Part shown: positions 55,292 to 64,000 of the stretch, piece after piece
How positions within the stretch are numbered: the first letter of the stretch is position 1
Layout of the letters: every line of letters starts with the position of its first letter
From: Corynebacterium endometrii
GTDB taxonomy: Bacteria > Actinomycetota > Actinomycetes > Mycobacteriales > Mycobacteriaceae
Assembly (NCBI RefSeq): GCF_004795735.1
Contig: NZ_CP039247.1
Span: 1,798,001-1,862,000, forward strand
Length of the DNA stretch: 64,000 nucleotides
Reading direction: 5' to 3'
Made by a program: the position numbers and the translations under genes
Notes under the pieces: model-generated
Told to the model about the DNA's origin: nothing
Seen by the model: the letters and a program-made list of their open reading frames with translations, nothing else
Databases searched by the model: none

Positions 55292-56062
55292 CTACCAGCG
55301 TGAGGTACGCACGCCGATTGCCGCCAATGCCACCATCGCAGCGGAGGCGGTGCGCAAAACCTCAGGGCCCAATTTGATGGCCTGGGAACCGGCCCCGCGC
55401 AGGGTGGCTAGCTCATCCTCGCCAATCCCGCCCTCGGGGCCGACGATGAGGTAGATGGTTTCCGCGTCCAGGCTCACCTCACGCATCGATTCCGTTGCGT
55501 CCTCATGCAAGACCAGCGCCGCCGCGGGGGCGCGGCCGTTGCTCTCAGGTCCGGAGATGGCGCCGGTGAGTTCCTGGGCCAGCTGCTTGGTGGTCAACGG
55601 GCCACGGATGGCGGGGATGCGCGAACGGCGGGCCTGCTTGGCCGCCGATTGCGCCGCGGCCTCCCACTTGGCCACGGCCTTGGGGATCTTCTTGCCGTCC
55701 CACTTGGCCACGCAGCGGTCCGCCTGCCACGCGATGATTTCATCGGCGCCGGCCTGGGTTGCCAGATCGATGGCGAGCTCGGACCGCTCCGCCTTGGGTA
55801 TCGCCTGGACCACCACCACGCGCGGGGACGGGGCCGGCAAGATCTCTACGGACTCGATGGTGCCGGTGAGCTGGTCTTTTCCGGAGGTCTTCGTCACGGT
55901 GACCGTGGCCGTGGCGCCTGTTCCGTCGATCAGGTTAATGCGCTCACCGGGGTGGATGCGCTTGACCGTTACGGCGTGGCGGCCTTCGGCGCCTGACAGG
56001 TAGACCGGCTGGCCCGCCTGGGACGAACCCAGTCCGGGGTGGATGAAGACGGGCAAAGACAT
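55292..56062 (-). CDS. rsmE: 16S rRNA (uracil1498-N3)-methyltransferase RsmE
   Basis: 256 residues from ATG 56062 (MSLPVFIHPGLGSSQAGQPV). N-terminal PUA-like domain, then the SPOUT knot with LIVGPEGGIGEDELATLRGA and LGPEVLRTASAAMVAL, binding S-adenosylmethionine. Also shows KAERSELAIDLATQAGADEI and QSAAKQARRSRIPAI as in family members. Frames extending upstream to 56344 are antisense shadow of dnaJ2. Confidence 0.93.
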   Translation of the reverse strand: MSLPVFIHPGLGSSQAGQPVYLSGAEGRHAVTVKRIHPGERINLIDGTGATATVTVTKTSGKDQLTGTIESVEILPAPSPRVVVVQAIPKAERSELAIDLATQAGADEIIAWQADRCVAKWDGKKIPKAVAKWEAAAQSAAKQARRSRIPAIRGPLTTKQLAQELTGAISGPESNGRAPAAALVLHEDATESMREVSLDAETIYLIVGPEGGIGEDELATLRGAGSQAIKLGPEVLRTASAAMVALAAIGVRTSRW

Positions 56063-56090
56063 GGCTGCTCCTCGGGGATGTGGGTAGGCC

Positions 56091-57236
56091 TTAGCGGCGG
56101 AAGCGGCCGCGGAGACGGTCAAAGAAGGACGTCTCGCCCGAGTCCTCGGAGTGGATGCCCGCGGTGTCATCGCAGTGCTCGCGAACCTGCTCCAACAGCT
56201 CACGGGTGCGCTTGTCCAGCTCCGTTGGGATGAAGACATCCACGTGGGCGACCAGCGAGCCACGGCCCTCAGAACGCAGGCGCGGCATGCCCTGGCCCGC
56301 CAGGCGGATGGTCTCCCCCGGCTGGGTCCCCGGCTCAACCTCAATCTCTACGGCGGAACCGTCAAGGTGCTCTAGCTCCACGGTGGTTCCCAGTGCGGCG
56401 TCCACCATGGGAACGCGCACGGTCACGGAGAGATCATCGGCGTTGCGCTCAAAGATCGAATGGCGGTCAATATGGGTCTCCACGTACAGATCGCCTGCAG
56501 GGCCACCGCCGTGGCCCACCTCGCCCTGGGAGGCCATGCGAATGCGCATGCCGTCGCCGATGCCCGCCGGGATATTAACGGTGATATCGCGGCGCTTCTT
56601 CACGCGGCCATCCCCGCCACAGTGGGTGCAAGGATCCTTAATAACCTCACCGTAGCCCTGGCAACGTGGGCATTGACGCGAGGTCATGACGTTGCCCAGG
56701 AAGGATTGCTGGACCTCCTGGATCTCGCCGGCGCCGCCGCAGGTGGTGCAGGTTTCGGGTTTGGAATTGGACGCGGAACCGGAACCGGAGCACCGGTCAC
56801 ACAGCACCGCGGTATCCACCGTGACCTTCTTCTTCAGCCCGGCAAAGGCCTCTTCTAAGGTAATGCGGGTGCGCAGCAGGGCGTCATTGCCCGGCTGGAC
56901 GCGCGAGCGTGGCCCCCGGGAACCGCCGCCGGCGCCGCCGAAGAACTCCGCAAAGATATCCCCCAGGCCGCCGCCGCCGAAGCCGCCAAAGCCGCCGCCC
57001 GGCTGGCCCTGGGCCTGCTCCATTGGGTCACCACCCATGTCCACAACCTTGCGCTTTTGCGGATCAAGAAGGACTTCCTGGGCGAGGGAAGCCTCACGGA
57101 ACTTTTCCGCCGCGGCCGCGTCATCCGGGTTTACGTCCGGGTGGTACTTGCGCGCGAGCTTGCGGTACGCCTTCTTGATTTCCTGATCCGTGGCATTCTT
57201 CTCCACACCAAGAATGCCGTAGTAGTCACGAGCCAC
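56091..57236 (-). CDS. dnaJ2: Chaperone DnaJ2
   Basis: 381 residues. J domain with YHPDVNPDD (HPD motif), Gly/Phe-rich linker ([13 protein letters not shown]), zinc-binding domain with four CxxCxGxG repeats ([36 protein letters not shown]), C-terminal substrate domains. Works with DnaK. In the hrcA operon as in other actinobacteria; the canonical dnaJ with grpE lies elsewhere. Confidence 0.95.
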   Translation of the reverse strand: MARDYYGILGVEKNATDQEIKKAYRKLARKYHPDVNPDDAAAAEKFREASLAQEVLLDPQKRKVVDMGGDPMEQAQGQPGGGFGGFGGGGLGDIFAEFFGGAGGGSRGPRSRVQPGNDALLRTRITLEEAFAGLKKKVTVDTAVLCDRCSGSGSASNSKPETCTTCGGAGEIQEVQQSFLGNVMTSRQCPRCQGYGEVIKDPCTHCGGDGRVKKRRDITVNIPAGIGDGMRIRMASQGEVGHGGGPAGDLYVETHIDRHSIFERNADDLSVTVRVPMVDAALGTTVELEHLDGSAVEIEVEPGTQPGETIRLAGQGMPRLRSEGRGSLVAHVDVFIPTELDKRTRELLEQVREHCDDTAGIHSEDSGETSFFDRLRGRFRR

Positions 57237-57311
57237 TGTGAGAATAGTCCTTCTAGTTTGGTTCTAACTTAAATTAGGGTTTGTCCTGGCTTTAGTTGCC
57301 GATAGTGCAGT

Positions 57312-58340
57312 TTACTCACCCGCGAGGATGTCACTGACATAAGTAGCAACCGCGGAGACCTTGGAAATAGTCCCGGAATAATCCATGTAGGTGGGACCCA
57401 CCACGCCAAGGCCGCCTAAAGCCGCCTCCAATGAACCATACGCGGTTGCCACCACGGAAGCACTTCTCAGCTGGTCCTCTTCGTTTTCCTCCCCAATGAC
57501 CACGGATACGTTGCCCTGGTCGGGCAGGCGCGCCAGCAGTTTCAGGACCACTACCTGTTCCTCGAGCGCTTCCAGGATGGACGGCAGGCCCTCGGGGAAA
57601 TCCCTGGCCACGCGGGTCAGGTTGGACGTGCCGGCCATAATCAGGCGGTCCGAGGGCTGGTCCACGAGGGTCTCAATGAGCGTGGTCGCCGCCCGCAGGA
57701 CGTGGTGGCGAATGTCCAGGGGCGCGGACTCCACCAGTTCGGCGAGCCGCTGGGAGGCCTGGGCCATGGTTTGCCCGGACAGGGCGTTATTGAGCAGGTC
57801 ACGCAAGCGGGCCGTGTCTTCGGGCTCGATGACGGCGTCCAGTTCCACGTTGCGCTGATCCACGCGCCCATTGTCCGTAATAAGCACCAGCAGCAGGCGC
57901 ACCGGGGACAGGGCCACCACCTCACAGTGCTTGACGCGGGAGACCTTTAAGTTAGGCATCTGCACCACGGCGGCCTGCTTGGTGAGCTGGGCCAGCAGGC
58001 GCACGGAGCGGCGAAGCACGTCTTCAAGATCCACTCCCCCCTCGAGGAACGTGAGCATAGCGCGATGTTCGGCCTGCGAAAGCGGCTTGATTTCGCGCAG
58101 CGAGTCCACGAATTGCCGGTACCCCGCTTCAGTGGGCACGCGGCCTGAGGAGGAATGCGGCTGGGCGATGAGCCCCTCGGATTCCAGCACCGCCATATCG
58201 TTGCGGATGGTCGCCGAGGACACACCCAGTTGATGGCGCTCCAGCAGCGCCTTGGAGCCCACCGGTTCGTGGGTTTTGATGTAATCCCCCACGATGGCAT
58301 GGAGGACTTCCCTCCGGCGGGATTCAGTAGATGAAGACAC
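57312..58340 (-). CDS. hrcA: Heat-inducible transcription repressor HrcA
   Basis: 342 residues. N-terminal winged helix ([40 protein letters not shown]), then [20 protein letters not shown] and a GAF-like dimer domain ending [20 protein letters not shown]. Represses groE and related genes through CIRCE operators; no CIRCE element was found in this window. A 75-bp gap precedes dnaJ2. Confidence 0.95.
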   Translation of the reverse strand: MSSSTESRRREVLHAIVGDYIKTHEPVGSKALLERHQLGVSSATIRNDMAVLESEGLIAQPHSSSGRVPTEAGYRQFVDSLREIKPLSQAEHRAMLTFLEGGVDLEDVLRRSVRLLAQLTKQAAVVQMPNLKVSRVKHCEVVALSPVRLLLVLITDNGRVDQRNVELDAVIEPEDTARLRDLLNNALSGQTMAQASQRLAELVESAPLDIRHHVLRAATTLIETLVDQPSDRLIMAGTSNLTRVARDFPEGLPSILEALEEQVVVLKLLARLPDQGNVSVVIGEENEEDQLRSASVVATAYGSLEAALGGLGVVGPTYMDYSGTISKVSAVATYVSDILAGE

Positions 58341-58535
58341 TTACACCAGCCCCTCTAGGTCAGCATCACGCCCCACAAGCGCAACGGGCTTGAGTCCCGA
58401 GCCCGGGGTATACGGGTTTAACGCATGATCCATGTGGACACTCTAACAGCGGCCCGCCGGAAAGAGCCATTGTTATGCGGCGGTATGCGGCAATACGCAG
58501 AGTTGAATACGCACATAAATTGGCATGTTTGCCGG

Positions 58536-59690
58536 CTAGCCCTCCTCGGCAAGGAGGAGATCGGTGATGATGCCGTCGGCCAGGAGGCGGCCCTTGTTGG
58601 TCAGGCGAACCCGCGCTGGGTCCCGGGCCAGCAAACCCTGGTCCTGGAAGCGGGAAACGGCGGGGGCGGCGGCGGGTGCAAGCCACTGGCGCGGGATGCC
58701 CTCAACGAGCCTCAGCCCCAGCATGATCTTTTCTGTGTGGCGCTCATCTTCGGTAAGCGTTTCCGCACCGGCGATGGGCAGCGCCGGTAATGCATCACCG
58801 TCGGGGATCAGGAGGCCGGTGTAGCGGGAGGGGTGTTTGACGTTGAAGAAACGCTCGCCGTCCAGGTGGGAGTGTGCGCCGGGGCCGGCTCCCCACCAAT
58901 TGCCATCCACCCAGTAGATGCGGTTGTGCTCACACCGCCCTCCCGGCTTAGCCCAGTTGGAGACCTCGTACCACTCAAAACCGTGGGCCTCGAGGGTATC
59001 GGCGATGAGATTATAACGCCGCGCCATGGTGTCCTCATCGGGTGCCGGGAGGATGCCCTTGTTGACCTTGCGGGCCATGCGGGTGCCGTCCTCCACGATG
59101 AGCGAATACGCGGAGACGTGATCCACGCCGGTTTCCAGGACGCGCTCTAAGGTTAGGCGCACGTCATCATCGGTCTCCGTGGGCGTGGCGTAAATCATGT
59201 CCAGGTTCACGTGTTCGAAACCCGCGGCGATGGCCTCGCGGGCGGCAGCGAACGCGCGGCCTGGGGTGTGCGCGCGCTCCAAGACCTGCAGCACATGCGG
59301 GGCAGCGGACTGCATGCCCAGGGAGATGCGGGTAAATCCCGCGTCCTTAAGTTGGGCGAAATACTCCGGGGACGTGGACTCCGGGTTGGATTCCGTGGTG
59401 ACCTCCGCGCCCGGCGCAAGACCGAAGGTCGCCTTGACGGTGCGGAGGATGCGGGATAGCCCTTGGGCCCCGAGCAGGGACGGGGTGCCGCCGCCGATGA
59501 AGACGGTCTCCGCCGGGTAGGGCGCGCGCTGGGCGGCTAGCTCCAATTCCTTGTCCAGCGCATCGAGGTACGGCCCCGTGAGATCCCGCGGGGAGCCCAG
59601 CTCACCCGGGGTGTAGGTATTAAAGTCACAGTACCCGCAGCGCGAGGAGCAGAACGGGACGTGGATGTACAGGCCGAATGGGGTGCTCAT
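58536..59690 (-). CDS. hemW: HemW, heme chaperone of the radical SAM family
   Basis: 384 residues from ATG 59690 (MSTPFGLYIHVPF). [4Fe-4S] motif C-x3-C-x2-C in PFCSSRCGYCDFN, SAM-binding GGGTPSLLG and ESNPESTSPEY, C-terminal HemN-like domain. Often annotated as oxygen-independent coproporphyrinogen oxidase, but HemW has no such activity and carries heme. The frame up to 59846 is not coding. Lies before hrcA with about 195 bp between. Confidence 0.93.
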   Translation of the reverse strand: MSTPFGLYIHVPFCSSRCGYCDFNTYTPGELGSPRDLTGPYLDALDKELELAAQRAPYPAETVFIGGGTPSLLGAQGLSRILRTVKATFGLAPGAEVTTESNPESTSPEYFAQLKDAGFTRISLGMQSAAPHVLQVLERAHTPGRAFAAAREAIAAGFEHVNLDMIYATPTETDDDVRLTLERVLETGVDHVSAYSLIVEDGTRMARKVNKGILPAPDEDTMARRYNLIADTLEAHGFEWYEVSNWAKPGGRCEHNRIYWVDGNWWGAGPGAHSHLDGERFFNVKHPSRYTGLLIPDGDALPALPIAGAETLTEDERHTEKIMLGLRLVEGIPRQWLAPAAAPAVSRFQDQGLLARDPARVRLTNKGRLLADGIITDLLLAEEG

Positions 59691-59874
59691 GCAGGCCACT
59701 TTAACGTCCCGCGGACAAGGGGCGGGAATTGGACTCCGGGGTGGGCGCCGGCGCGCTCCCGCGGGCGGGAATGTAACTAAGCGGGGTGGTGTTGAAGCGT
59801 GTAGTATGTACCTCACGGTTTTTAAGTACACACAACAGAAAGGCACCCTAACGGTGGAACCTCCGAGTCGATGT

Positions 59875-59900
59875 CCCCACTACCTACCTAGGTGGTGGGG
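59875..59900 (+). promoter_or_regulatory. Hairpin covering the ribosome-binding site of the CNNM gene
   Basis: CCCCACTACC (59875-59884) pairs with GGTGGTGGGG (59891-59900), ten base pairs with one T-G pair and a six-base loop, ending 6 bases before the ATG. The only SD-like bases (AGGTGGTGGGG) lie in the 3' arm, so translation would depend on opening the stem. Confidence 0.55.
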
Positions 59901-59906
59901 CAAGTA

Positions 59907-61418
59907 ATGACTACTGCAATCCTGATGATTCTTCTCGGCGTGGTGGTCATTTGCTTGATCATCGTCGCTAACGCATTCTTCGTGGCCCAAGAATTTGCCT
60001 ACATGTCTGTGGACCGCGCGGAGCTTCGCACCCGTGCCTCCGCTGGTGACGCAGCCGCCGAAAGGGCGCTGAAAATCACCAAGCGGACCTCATTCATGCT
60101 CTCCGGCGCCCAGCTAGGCATCACGGTCACCGGCCTGCTTATCGGTTACGTGGCCGAACCCCTTGTGGGCGAGGGCCTGGGCGTCCTGCTGGGCGGCGTG
60201 GGCATCCCCACCGGCGTCGCCGTGGGCGTAGGCACCGTCGCCGCCCTGCTGGTATCCACCGTTGCAGTGATGCTCTTTGCCGAGCTGTTCCCGAAGAACT
60301 ACACCATCGCGGCCCCCATGAAGTCCGCGCTGTTCTTGGCCCGCCCGACCCAGATCTACATGATGATCCTGGGCCCGCTGATCAAGTTCTTCGAGTTTTC
60401 CTCCAACGCCATTTTGCGCGCGTTCAAGATTGAACCGGTAGAAGACGTGGATTCCTCCGCAACCTATGATGACCTGGAATCCATCGTGGAATCCTCCCAT
60501 GAGGCCGGCGGCCTTGATAGCGCCACCTTCATGGTGTTAGACCGCCTCTTGGACTTCCCAGAACATGACGTGGAGCACGCCATGATCCCGCGTTCGCGCG
60601 TGGACGTCGTGGAGCCTGAGACCACCATCGGCGAGATGCGCGCCATGATGGCGGAGAACCACACCCGCTACCCCGTCATCTCCGACGAGCATGAGCCGCT
60701 CGGCGTGGTTCACCTCTTCGACGTGTTGGGCACGCAGCTGCCCGATGAAACCTCCGTGCGCGAGATCATGCGCGCGCCCATCGTGGTTCCGGAACTGATG
60801 CCGCTGCCTGATGCGGTAGCCGAGCTGCGCGACGGGGATGAGAAGATGGCCTGCGTGATCGACGAGTACGGCGGCTTCGTTGGCGTGGTCACCCTCGAGG
60901 ATCTGGCCGAGGAGATCCTGGGTGACGTCTCCGATGAGCATGACATCATCGAAGATGATGACATCACGGAACAGGATGATTCCCACTGGATCGTGGACGG
61001 CGATACGCCGATCGACGAGGTGGAGCGCGCCATTGGCCACGACCTGCCTGAGGGTGATTTTGAGACCATCGCCGGACTGCTCATCGCCCACACCGGCTCC
61101 CTAGTCGAAGAGGGCGAGGAGCATATCATCGAGCTCGAGGCCGAGCCGGATGATTACGTTGAACGTGATGACGCCCCGACGCGCAGCCTGAAGCTACGGG
61201 TCGAGGAAGTAGAGCGCCACGTGCCAGCCTCCCTGACTGTTGAACTCATCGAGACCTACCCAGAGGGCCACGAGCCCGAAGAGGAACAGGATAAGCATTT
61301 CGAGGCTCGAACCGAGGCCTCCGAGACGGGCTACCCCAACGCGAATGCCGCCGGGGTCGTAGACCATGATGCGCACCGCACCTCCCCGGAGGAGCGCCTA
61401 GAGGAGGGTGAGAAGTAA
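59907..61418 (+). CDS. CNNM/CorC-type membrane protein with CBS pair (hemolysin family)
   Basis: 503 residues from ATG 59907. DUF21/CNNM membrane domain (LMILLGVVVICLIIVANAFF, SGAQLGITVTGLLIGYVAEP, MLFAELFPKNYTIAAP), two CBS domains (HAMIPRSRVDVVEP, MAENHTRYPVISDEHEPLGV, CVIDEYGGFVGVVTLEDLAE) and a CorC_HlyC C-terminal domain (HWIVDGDTPIDEVERAIG), then an acidic tail. Members export magnesium or tolerate cobalt; not true hemolysins. Its stop overlaps the next start, and a hairpin covers its RBS. Confidence 0.9.
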   Translation: MTTAILMILLGVVVICLIIVANAFFVAQEFAYMSVDRAELRTRASAGDAAAERALKITKRTSFMLSGAQLGITVTGLLIGYVAEPLVGEGLGVLLGGVGIPTGVAVGVGTVAALLVSTVAVMLFAELFPKNYTIAAPMKSALFLARPTQIYMMILGPLIKFFEFSSNAILRAFKIEPVEDVDSSATYDDLESIVESSHEAGGLDSATFMVLDRLLDFPEHDVEHAMIPRSRVDVVEPETTIGEMRAMMAENHTRYPVISDEHEPLGVVHLFDVLGTQLPDETSVREIMRAPIVVPELMPLPDAVAELRDGDEKMACVIDEYGGFVGVVTLEDLAEEILGDVSDEHDIIEDDDITEQDDSHWIVDGDTPIDEVERAIGHDLPEGDFETIAGLLIAHTGSLVEEGEEHIIELEAEPDDYVERDDAPTRSLKLRVEEVERHVPASLTVELIETYPEGHEPEEEQDKHFEARTEASETGYPNANAAGVVDHDAHRTSPEERLEEGEK

Positions 61419-62506
61419 TGGACGGATGGGTATTTAACCTAATTGTCACCATCCTGGTGATTATCGCCTCCGCGTTCTTTGTCATCATCGAATTCGCGCT
61501 GCTGTCCGTGCGCCGCAACCGCCTGGAGGAGACGGCCGAATCTAGGGCTTCCTCCCGCGCGGGCCTGCGCTCGCTCAATGAGCTGACCATCATGCTCGCC
61601 GGCGCCCAACTGGGCATCACGCTGGCCACGTTCATCCTGGGCGCGGTGACCAAGCCGTGGGTCCACCACCTGCTGGTCCCGCCGCTCGAGGCGCTGAACC
61701 TGCCGTACGCGGTAGCGGATGTGGTCTCCTTCATCCTGGCCCTGTTCATCGTGACCTTCCTCCACCTGGTGGTTGGTGAGATGGCCCCTAAGTCCTGGGC
61801 CATTACCCACCCCGAGCAGGCGATGAGCATTGTGGCCATCCCGGCCCGCGGTTTCATCATGCTCTTCCGCCCGCTGCTGGTCTGGATCAACAAGATGGCT
61901 AACGATCTGGTGAAGAAGGCCGGCGAGACCCCGGTTGAGCGCGCTGGTGCGGCCGGCTATGACGCGGACACCCTGCGCGTGCTGGTGGAGCATTCCCGTG
62001 CCACCGGCGCCATGGATGAGGCCGCCGCGGAGCAGATTACCGGGGTTATCGAGTTGGAGTCCGCGACCGTTGGCGAGCTGGCGCGTGAGCATGGAAACGA
62101 GGTTGTTCCGCTTCCTTCCGACGCCACCGTCGCTGACCTTCACGAACTCGCCCTGCGCAAGGACATCATGCGCGTGCTGGTATTTCCCAAGAACTCCCGC
62201 GTCCCGCGCATGGTGCACGTACGCGATTCCTTGATGCTAGCCCCCGAGACGCCCGTGCTGGAGATCTCCCGCCCGGCGCTGTCCGTGGCCGGTTCGACTA
62301 CGGTCCAGCACACCTTGGACCACATGCGCGCCCGCAACGAGCAGCTTGTTGTTGTAGGCAAGGCCGATAAGGACAAGGCCGTTTGGATCCTGACCTGGGA
62401 TGACATCATGGGCCAGCTGTGGCCGCAGATCGCCGACGAGCTGGACAAGGCCGCAGCCGCTCCGGCAACCGCGGCCGGATCCGGCACAGAGGGCGAACAA
62501 GCCTAA
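61418..62506 (+). CDS. Second CNNM/CBS membrane protein
   Basis: 362 residues. Similar plan: DUF21 domain (IVTILVIIASAFFVIIEFAL, LAGAQLGITLATFILGAVTK, VVGEMAPKSWAITHPEQAM) and two CBS domains (VGELAREHGNEVVPLPSDAT, EQLVVVGKADKDKAVWILTW). No CorC domain. Translationally coupled to the first gene (TAATG). Such tandem pairs are usual in actinobacteria and may form a heteromer. Confidence 0.9.
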   Translation: MDGWVFNLIVTILVIIASAFFVIIEFALLSVRRNRLEETAESRASSRAGLRSLNELTIMLAGAQLGITLATFILGAVTKPWVHHLLVPPLEALNLPYAVADVVSFILALFIVTFLHLVVGEMAPKSWAITHPEQAMSIVAIPARGFIMLFRPLLVWINKMANDLVKKAGETPVERAGAAGYDADTLRVLVEHSRATGAMDEAAAEQITGVIELESATVGELAREHGNEVVPLPSDATVADLHELALRKDIMRVLVFPKNSRVPRMVHVRDSLMLAPETPVLEISRPALSVAGSTTVQHTLDHMRARNEQLVVVGKADKDKAVWILTWDDIMGQLWPQIADELDKAAAAPATAAGSGTEGEQA

Positions 62507-62525
62507 GCCCGGCTCAACAGCCCGC

Positions 62526-62569
62526 ATCCCGCGCCCCGATTTCCTTTTATCAGGGGCGCGGGATTTTTT
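62526..62569 (+). terminator. Terminator of the CNNM operon
   Basis: ATCCCGCGCCCC / GGGGCGCGGGAT, 12-bp perfect stem followed by TTTTTT. Confidence 0.9.
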
Positions 62570-62626
62570 GCGCTCGGCCTGCACGCGGGCCGCCCACCAC
62601 GCCGCAGGGGGCTCTTAAGATACACC

Positions 62627-62667
62627 AACGCCACCGGAGATTATGAGGGATTCTCCGGTGGCGTTGA
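62627..62667. terminator. Inverted repeat between convergent genes
   Basis: CAACGCCACCGGAGA / TCTCCGGTGGCGTTG, 15-bp perfect stem with 11-base loop, 46 bp after the minus-strand gene's stop. No T-run; probably a terminator of that gene. Confidence 0.65.
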
Positions 62668-62712
62668 GCGTTATCTCTCGCTTAGTTGGTAACGAGAAGT
62701 CTTAATGTGGGG

Positions 62713-63411
62713 CTACGCGGTTGACGCGGCGGCCTTGGCGGCGGCCCGCTTGGCGGCCACCTTGGCGACGATGCGGTCGATGCGGGCGCGTTCCTCTAGG
62801 AACTCCGGCGGGTTGTGGCCGCGCATCGTGCGCACGTACGCCGGGTGATCTTCCACCACGGTGTGGTGCCAGCCACCCACGGCGTCCAGCACGTATTGGC
62901 CGGTGCGCTTGTACAGGTGCGGCAGTGAGACCATGTCTAGATTGCGGGCCACGGCGTTGGTCTGCTCCAGCACGTACTCCACTACCTCACGCAGGTAGTT
63001 TGCGGTGGCTGCGGTGCGAGCCTTAAGCGCCGCGGCGAGCTCGTGGACCACGATGGGCGGGCCGGAGACCGGGAACTCGGCTTCCAACGTGCGGGCGGTA
63101 AACGTCCGCGGTTCTTCCACGGCATTCTCACCGGAGGACGCGGCGGAAATGGTGCCGGAGATGGTTCCTGAGCGCACGCCGGAAATCAGAGCCTGACGCA
63201 GCCCAATGAGTTCACCTACTACGCGGCCGGAATCCACTCGGGCGTCTTCGATGATGTCACGCAGTTCGGCGATGCAGTCTAGGGCTAGTTCATCATCCCA
63301 GTCCTCGATCGCCTCGATGAGGTGCTCGATGTATTCGGCAACTTCATCTCCAATGTTGTAGAGCTCCTGGGTTAGCTCGCGGTGACGCAATTCAGCGGCA
63401 ATCTTATGCAT
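62713..63411 (-). CDS. Hypothetical helical protein
   Basis: 232 residues. Helical N-terminal half rich in Glu and Asp (ELYNIGDEVAEYIEHLIEAI, ELALDCIAELRDIIEDARVD), a serine/glycine middle (GTISGTISAASSGEN), then VHELAAALKARTAATANYLR and KRTGQYVLDAVGGWHHTVVE, ending in a basic Ala-rich tail (KVAAKRAAAKAAAS). No signal peptide or membrane helix. I recognise no family. Separate transcription unit between two terminators. Confidence 0.7.
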   Translation of the reverse strand: MHKIAAELRHRELTQELYNIGDEVAEYIEHLIEAIEDWDDELALDCIAELRDIIEDARVDSGRVVGELIGLRQALISGVRSGTISGTISAASSGENAVEEPRTFTARTLEAEFPVSGPPIVVHELAAALKARTAATANYLREVVEYVLEQTNAVARNLDMVSLPHLYKRTGQYVLDAVGGWHHTVVEDHPAYVRTMRGHNPPEFLEERARIDRIVAKVAAKRAAAKAAASTA

Positions 63412-63633
63412 TGTTTAAGCTGCGCTCCTTTCCGCGAAACAGTTCCTCTGCGCCCACCCCGCTCCACTCTCCGCCGGGCGTTTACTACCCATAAGGTGAA
63501 GTTGAGGTTGAGACTTTCTACAACGCTTGCTGACTTTAGCGGCAATTGTCCGCCCGCAACTTGTACGCCACGCCGAAAACCCGCGCGGGTGTGATCCCCG
63601 GGTGGGTTCGGGGGGAAACGGGGCAAAGCAAAG

Positions 63634-63680
63634 GCCACCGAAAACCCCAGTTGAGCAGGAGCTCAGGGGCCCTCGGTGGC
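63634..63680 (-). terminator. Terminator of the acyl-CoA ligase gene
   Basis: GCCACCGA / TCGGTGGC outer stem with an inner CCCC/GGGG and GAGC/GCTC pairing, 14 bp after the ligase stop on the minus strand, followed by TTTGCTTTG. Confidence 0.65.
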
Positions 63681-63694
63681 TAAAGCTGCGGGGG

Positions 63695-64000
63695 TTAGCC
63701 GTTGCGCTTGTAGATGTGCGCGATGGCGTCGGCGTAACGCTCGGCAACCACGTTGCGCTTTACCTTCATGGTTGGCGTCAGCTCGTTTTCCTCCTCGGTC
63801 AGGTCAGACTCAAGGATGTAGAACTTCTTGATGGCCTCGGCATGGGAGACGGTAGCGTTGACCTGATTGACCGCGTCTTGAAGCTCCGCGCGCAAAGTCG
63901 CGTCAGTGGCCAAGTCCTCCATGGAACGGTTCTCCGGGATGTTGTGCTGCGCCTTCCAGCGCTGCATCGCCTCCGGATCCAGCGCCAGCAGCAGGCCAAC
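63695..64000 (-). CDS. fadD15: Long-chain fatty-acid-CoA ligase, C-terminal part
   Basis: The last 100 or so codons of an AMP-forming acyl-CoA synthetase. Recognisable: LALDPEAMQRWKAQHNIP, VNATVSHAEAIKKFYILESD and LTPTMKVKRNVVAERYADAI, where the Lys of LTPTMKVKR is the conserved lysine of the adenylation domain. It closely follows the FadD15 type of actinobacteria, which activates long-chain fatty acids. The rest lies beyond the window. Confidence 0.85.
   Translation of the reverse strand, partial: VGLLLALDPEAMQRWKAQHNIPENRSMEDLATDATLRAELQDAVNQVNATVSHAEAIKKFYILESDLTEEENELTPTMKVKRNVVAERYADAIAHIYKRNG

Overview
The window comes from a high-GC actinobacterium and is almost certainly Corynebacterium. 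The evidence is a glyQS / ArsR regulator / zur block, LGFP-repeat cell-wall proteins, a DnaG primase that has lost its zinc ligands, an erythrin-type iron/manganese transporter, and the order hemW-hrcA-dnaJ2-rsmE-phoH-ybeY. The species cannot be fixed from the sequence alone.

Layout. 1-9.5 kb: a tightly packed minus-strand cluster (ABC exporter, two GT4 glycosyltransferases, one MurG-like glycosyltransferase) that probably makes and exports a glycoconjugate, then a DUF4230 protein, an MFS transporter, a TRIC-type channel with the decayed start of a paralogue beside it, and a small HTH protein. 9.6-21.5 kb: an accessory islet crowded with insertion sequences (IS21-type istB remnant, two IS3-group elements, an IS30 element, ISL3 and IS150-like scraps). 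It holds LGFP-repeat proteins with variable C-terminal domains, a truncated YycO/YiiX-type papain-fold protein beside a lipoprotein, and an Abi_2 (HEPN) gene preceded by two repeated hairpins. The islet ends inside a rhodanese gene of which only the last 47 codons remain. 21.6-25.5 kb: SDR oxidoreductase, gamma-glutamyltransferase and two tRNA genes. 25.6-28 kb: a decayed tRNA-linked element (RhuM with two nonsense codons, ImmA/IrrE remnant, AlpA-like HTH protein). 28.3-33.1 kb: YtxH-like protein, dnaG, a secreted RNase Sa-like enzyme with a barstar-like inhibitor, and dgt. 33.2-37.4 kb: a second accessory patch with a damaged IS3-group copy, a second copy of the C-terminal cassette from 18.1-19.0 kb, and an intact IS3-group copy.

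37.5-64 kb is core genome: YdcF-like protein, a TPM-domain secreted protein, two paralogous small proteins, glyQS, the zinc regulators, an operon era-recO-uppS-EVIT, a DUF2975 membrane protein with an XRE regulator behind TTATCG-type operators, two tandem pdxY paralogues, pyrG, the operon hemW/hrcA/dnaJ2/rsmE/phoH/ybeY, two CNNM/CBS membrane proteins, a hypothetical protein, and the 3' end of a long-chain acyl-CoA ligase gene.

The accessory patches share a theme of conflict and defence genes (Abi_2, RhuM, ImmA, RNase/barstar, LGFP-linked variable cassettes) repeatedly cut and shuffled by insertion sequences. The two least explained items are the repeated hairpins ahead of the Abi_2 gene and the LGFP-linked C-terminal cassettes. 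No CRISPR array and no rRNA gene were seen.
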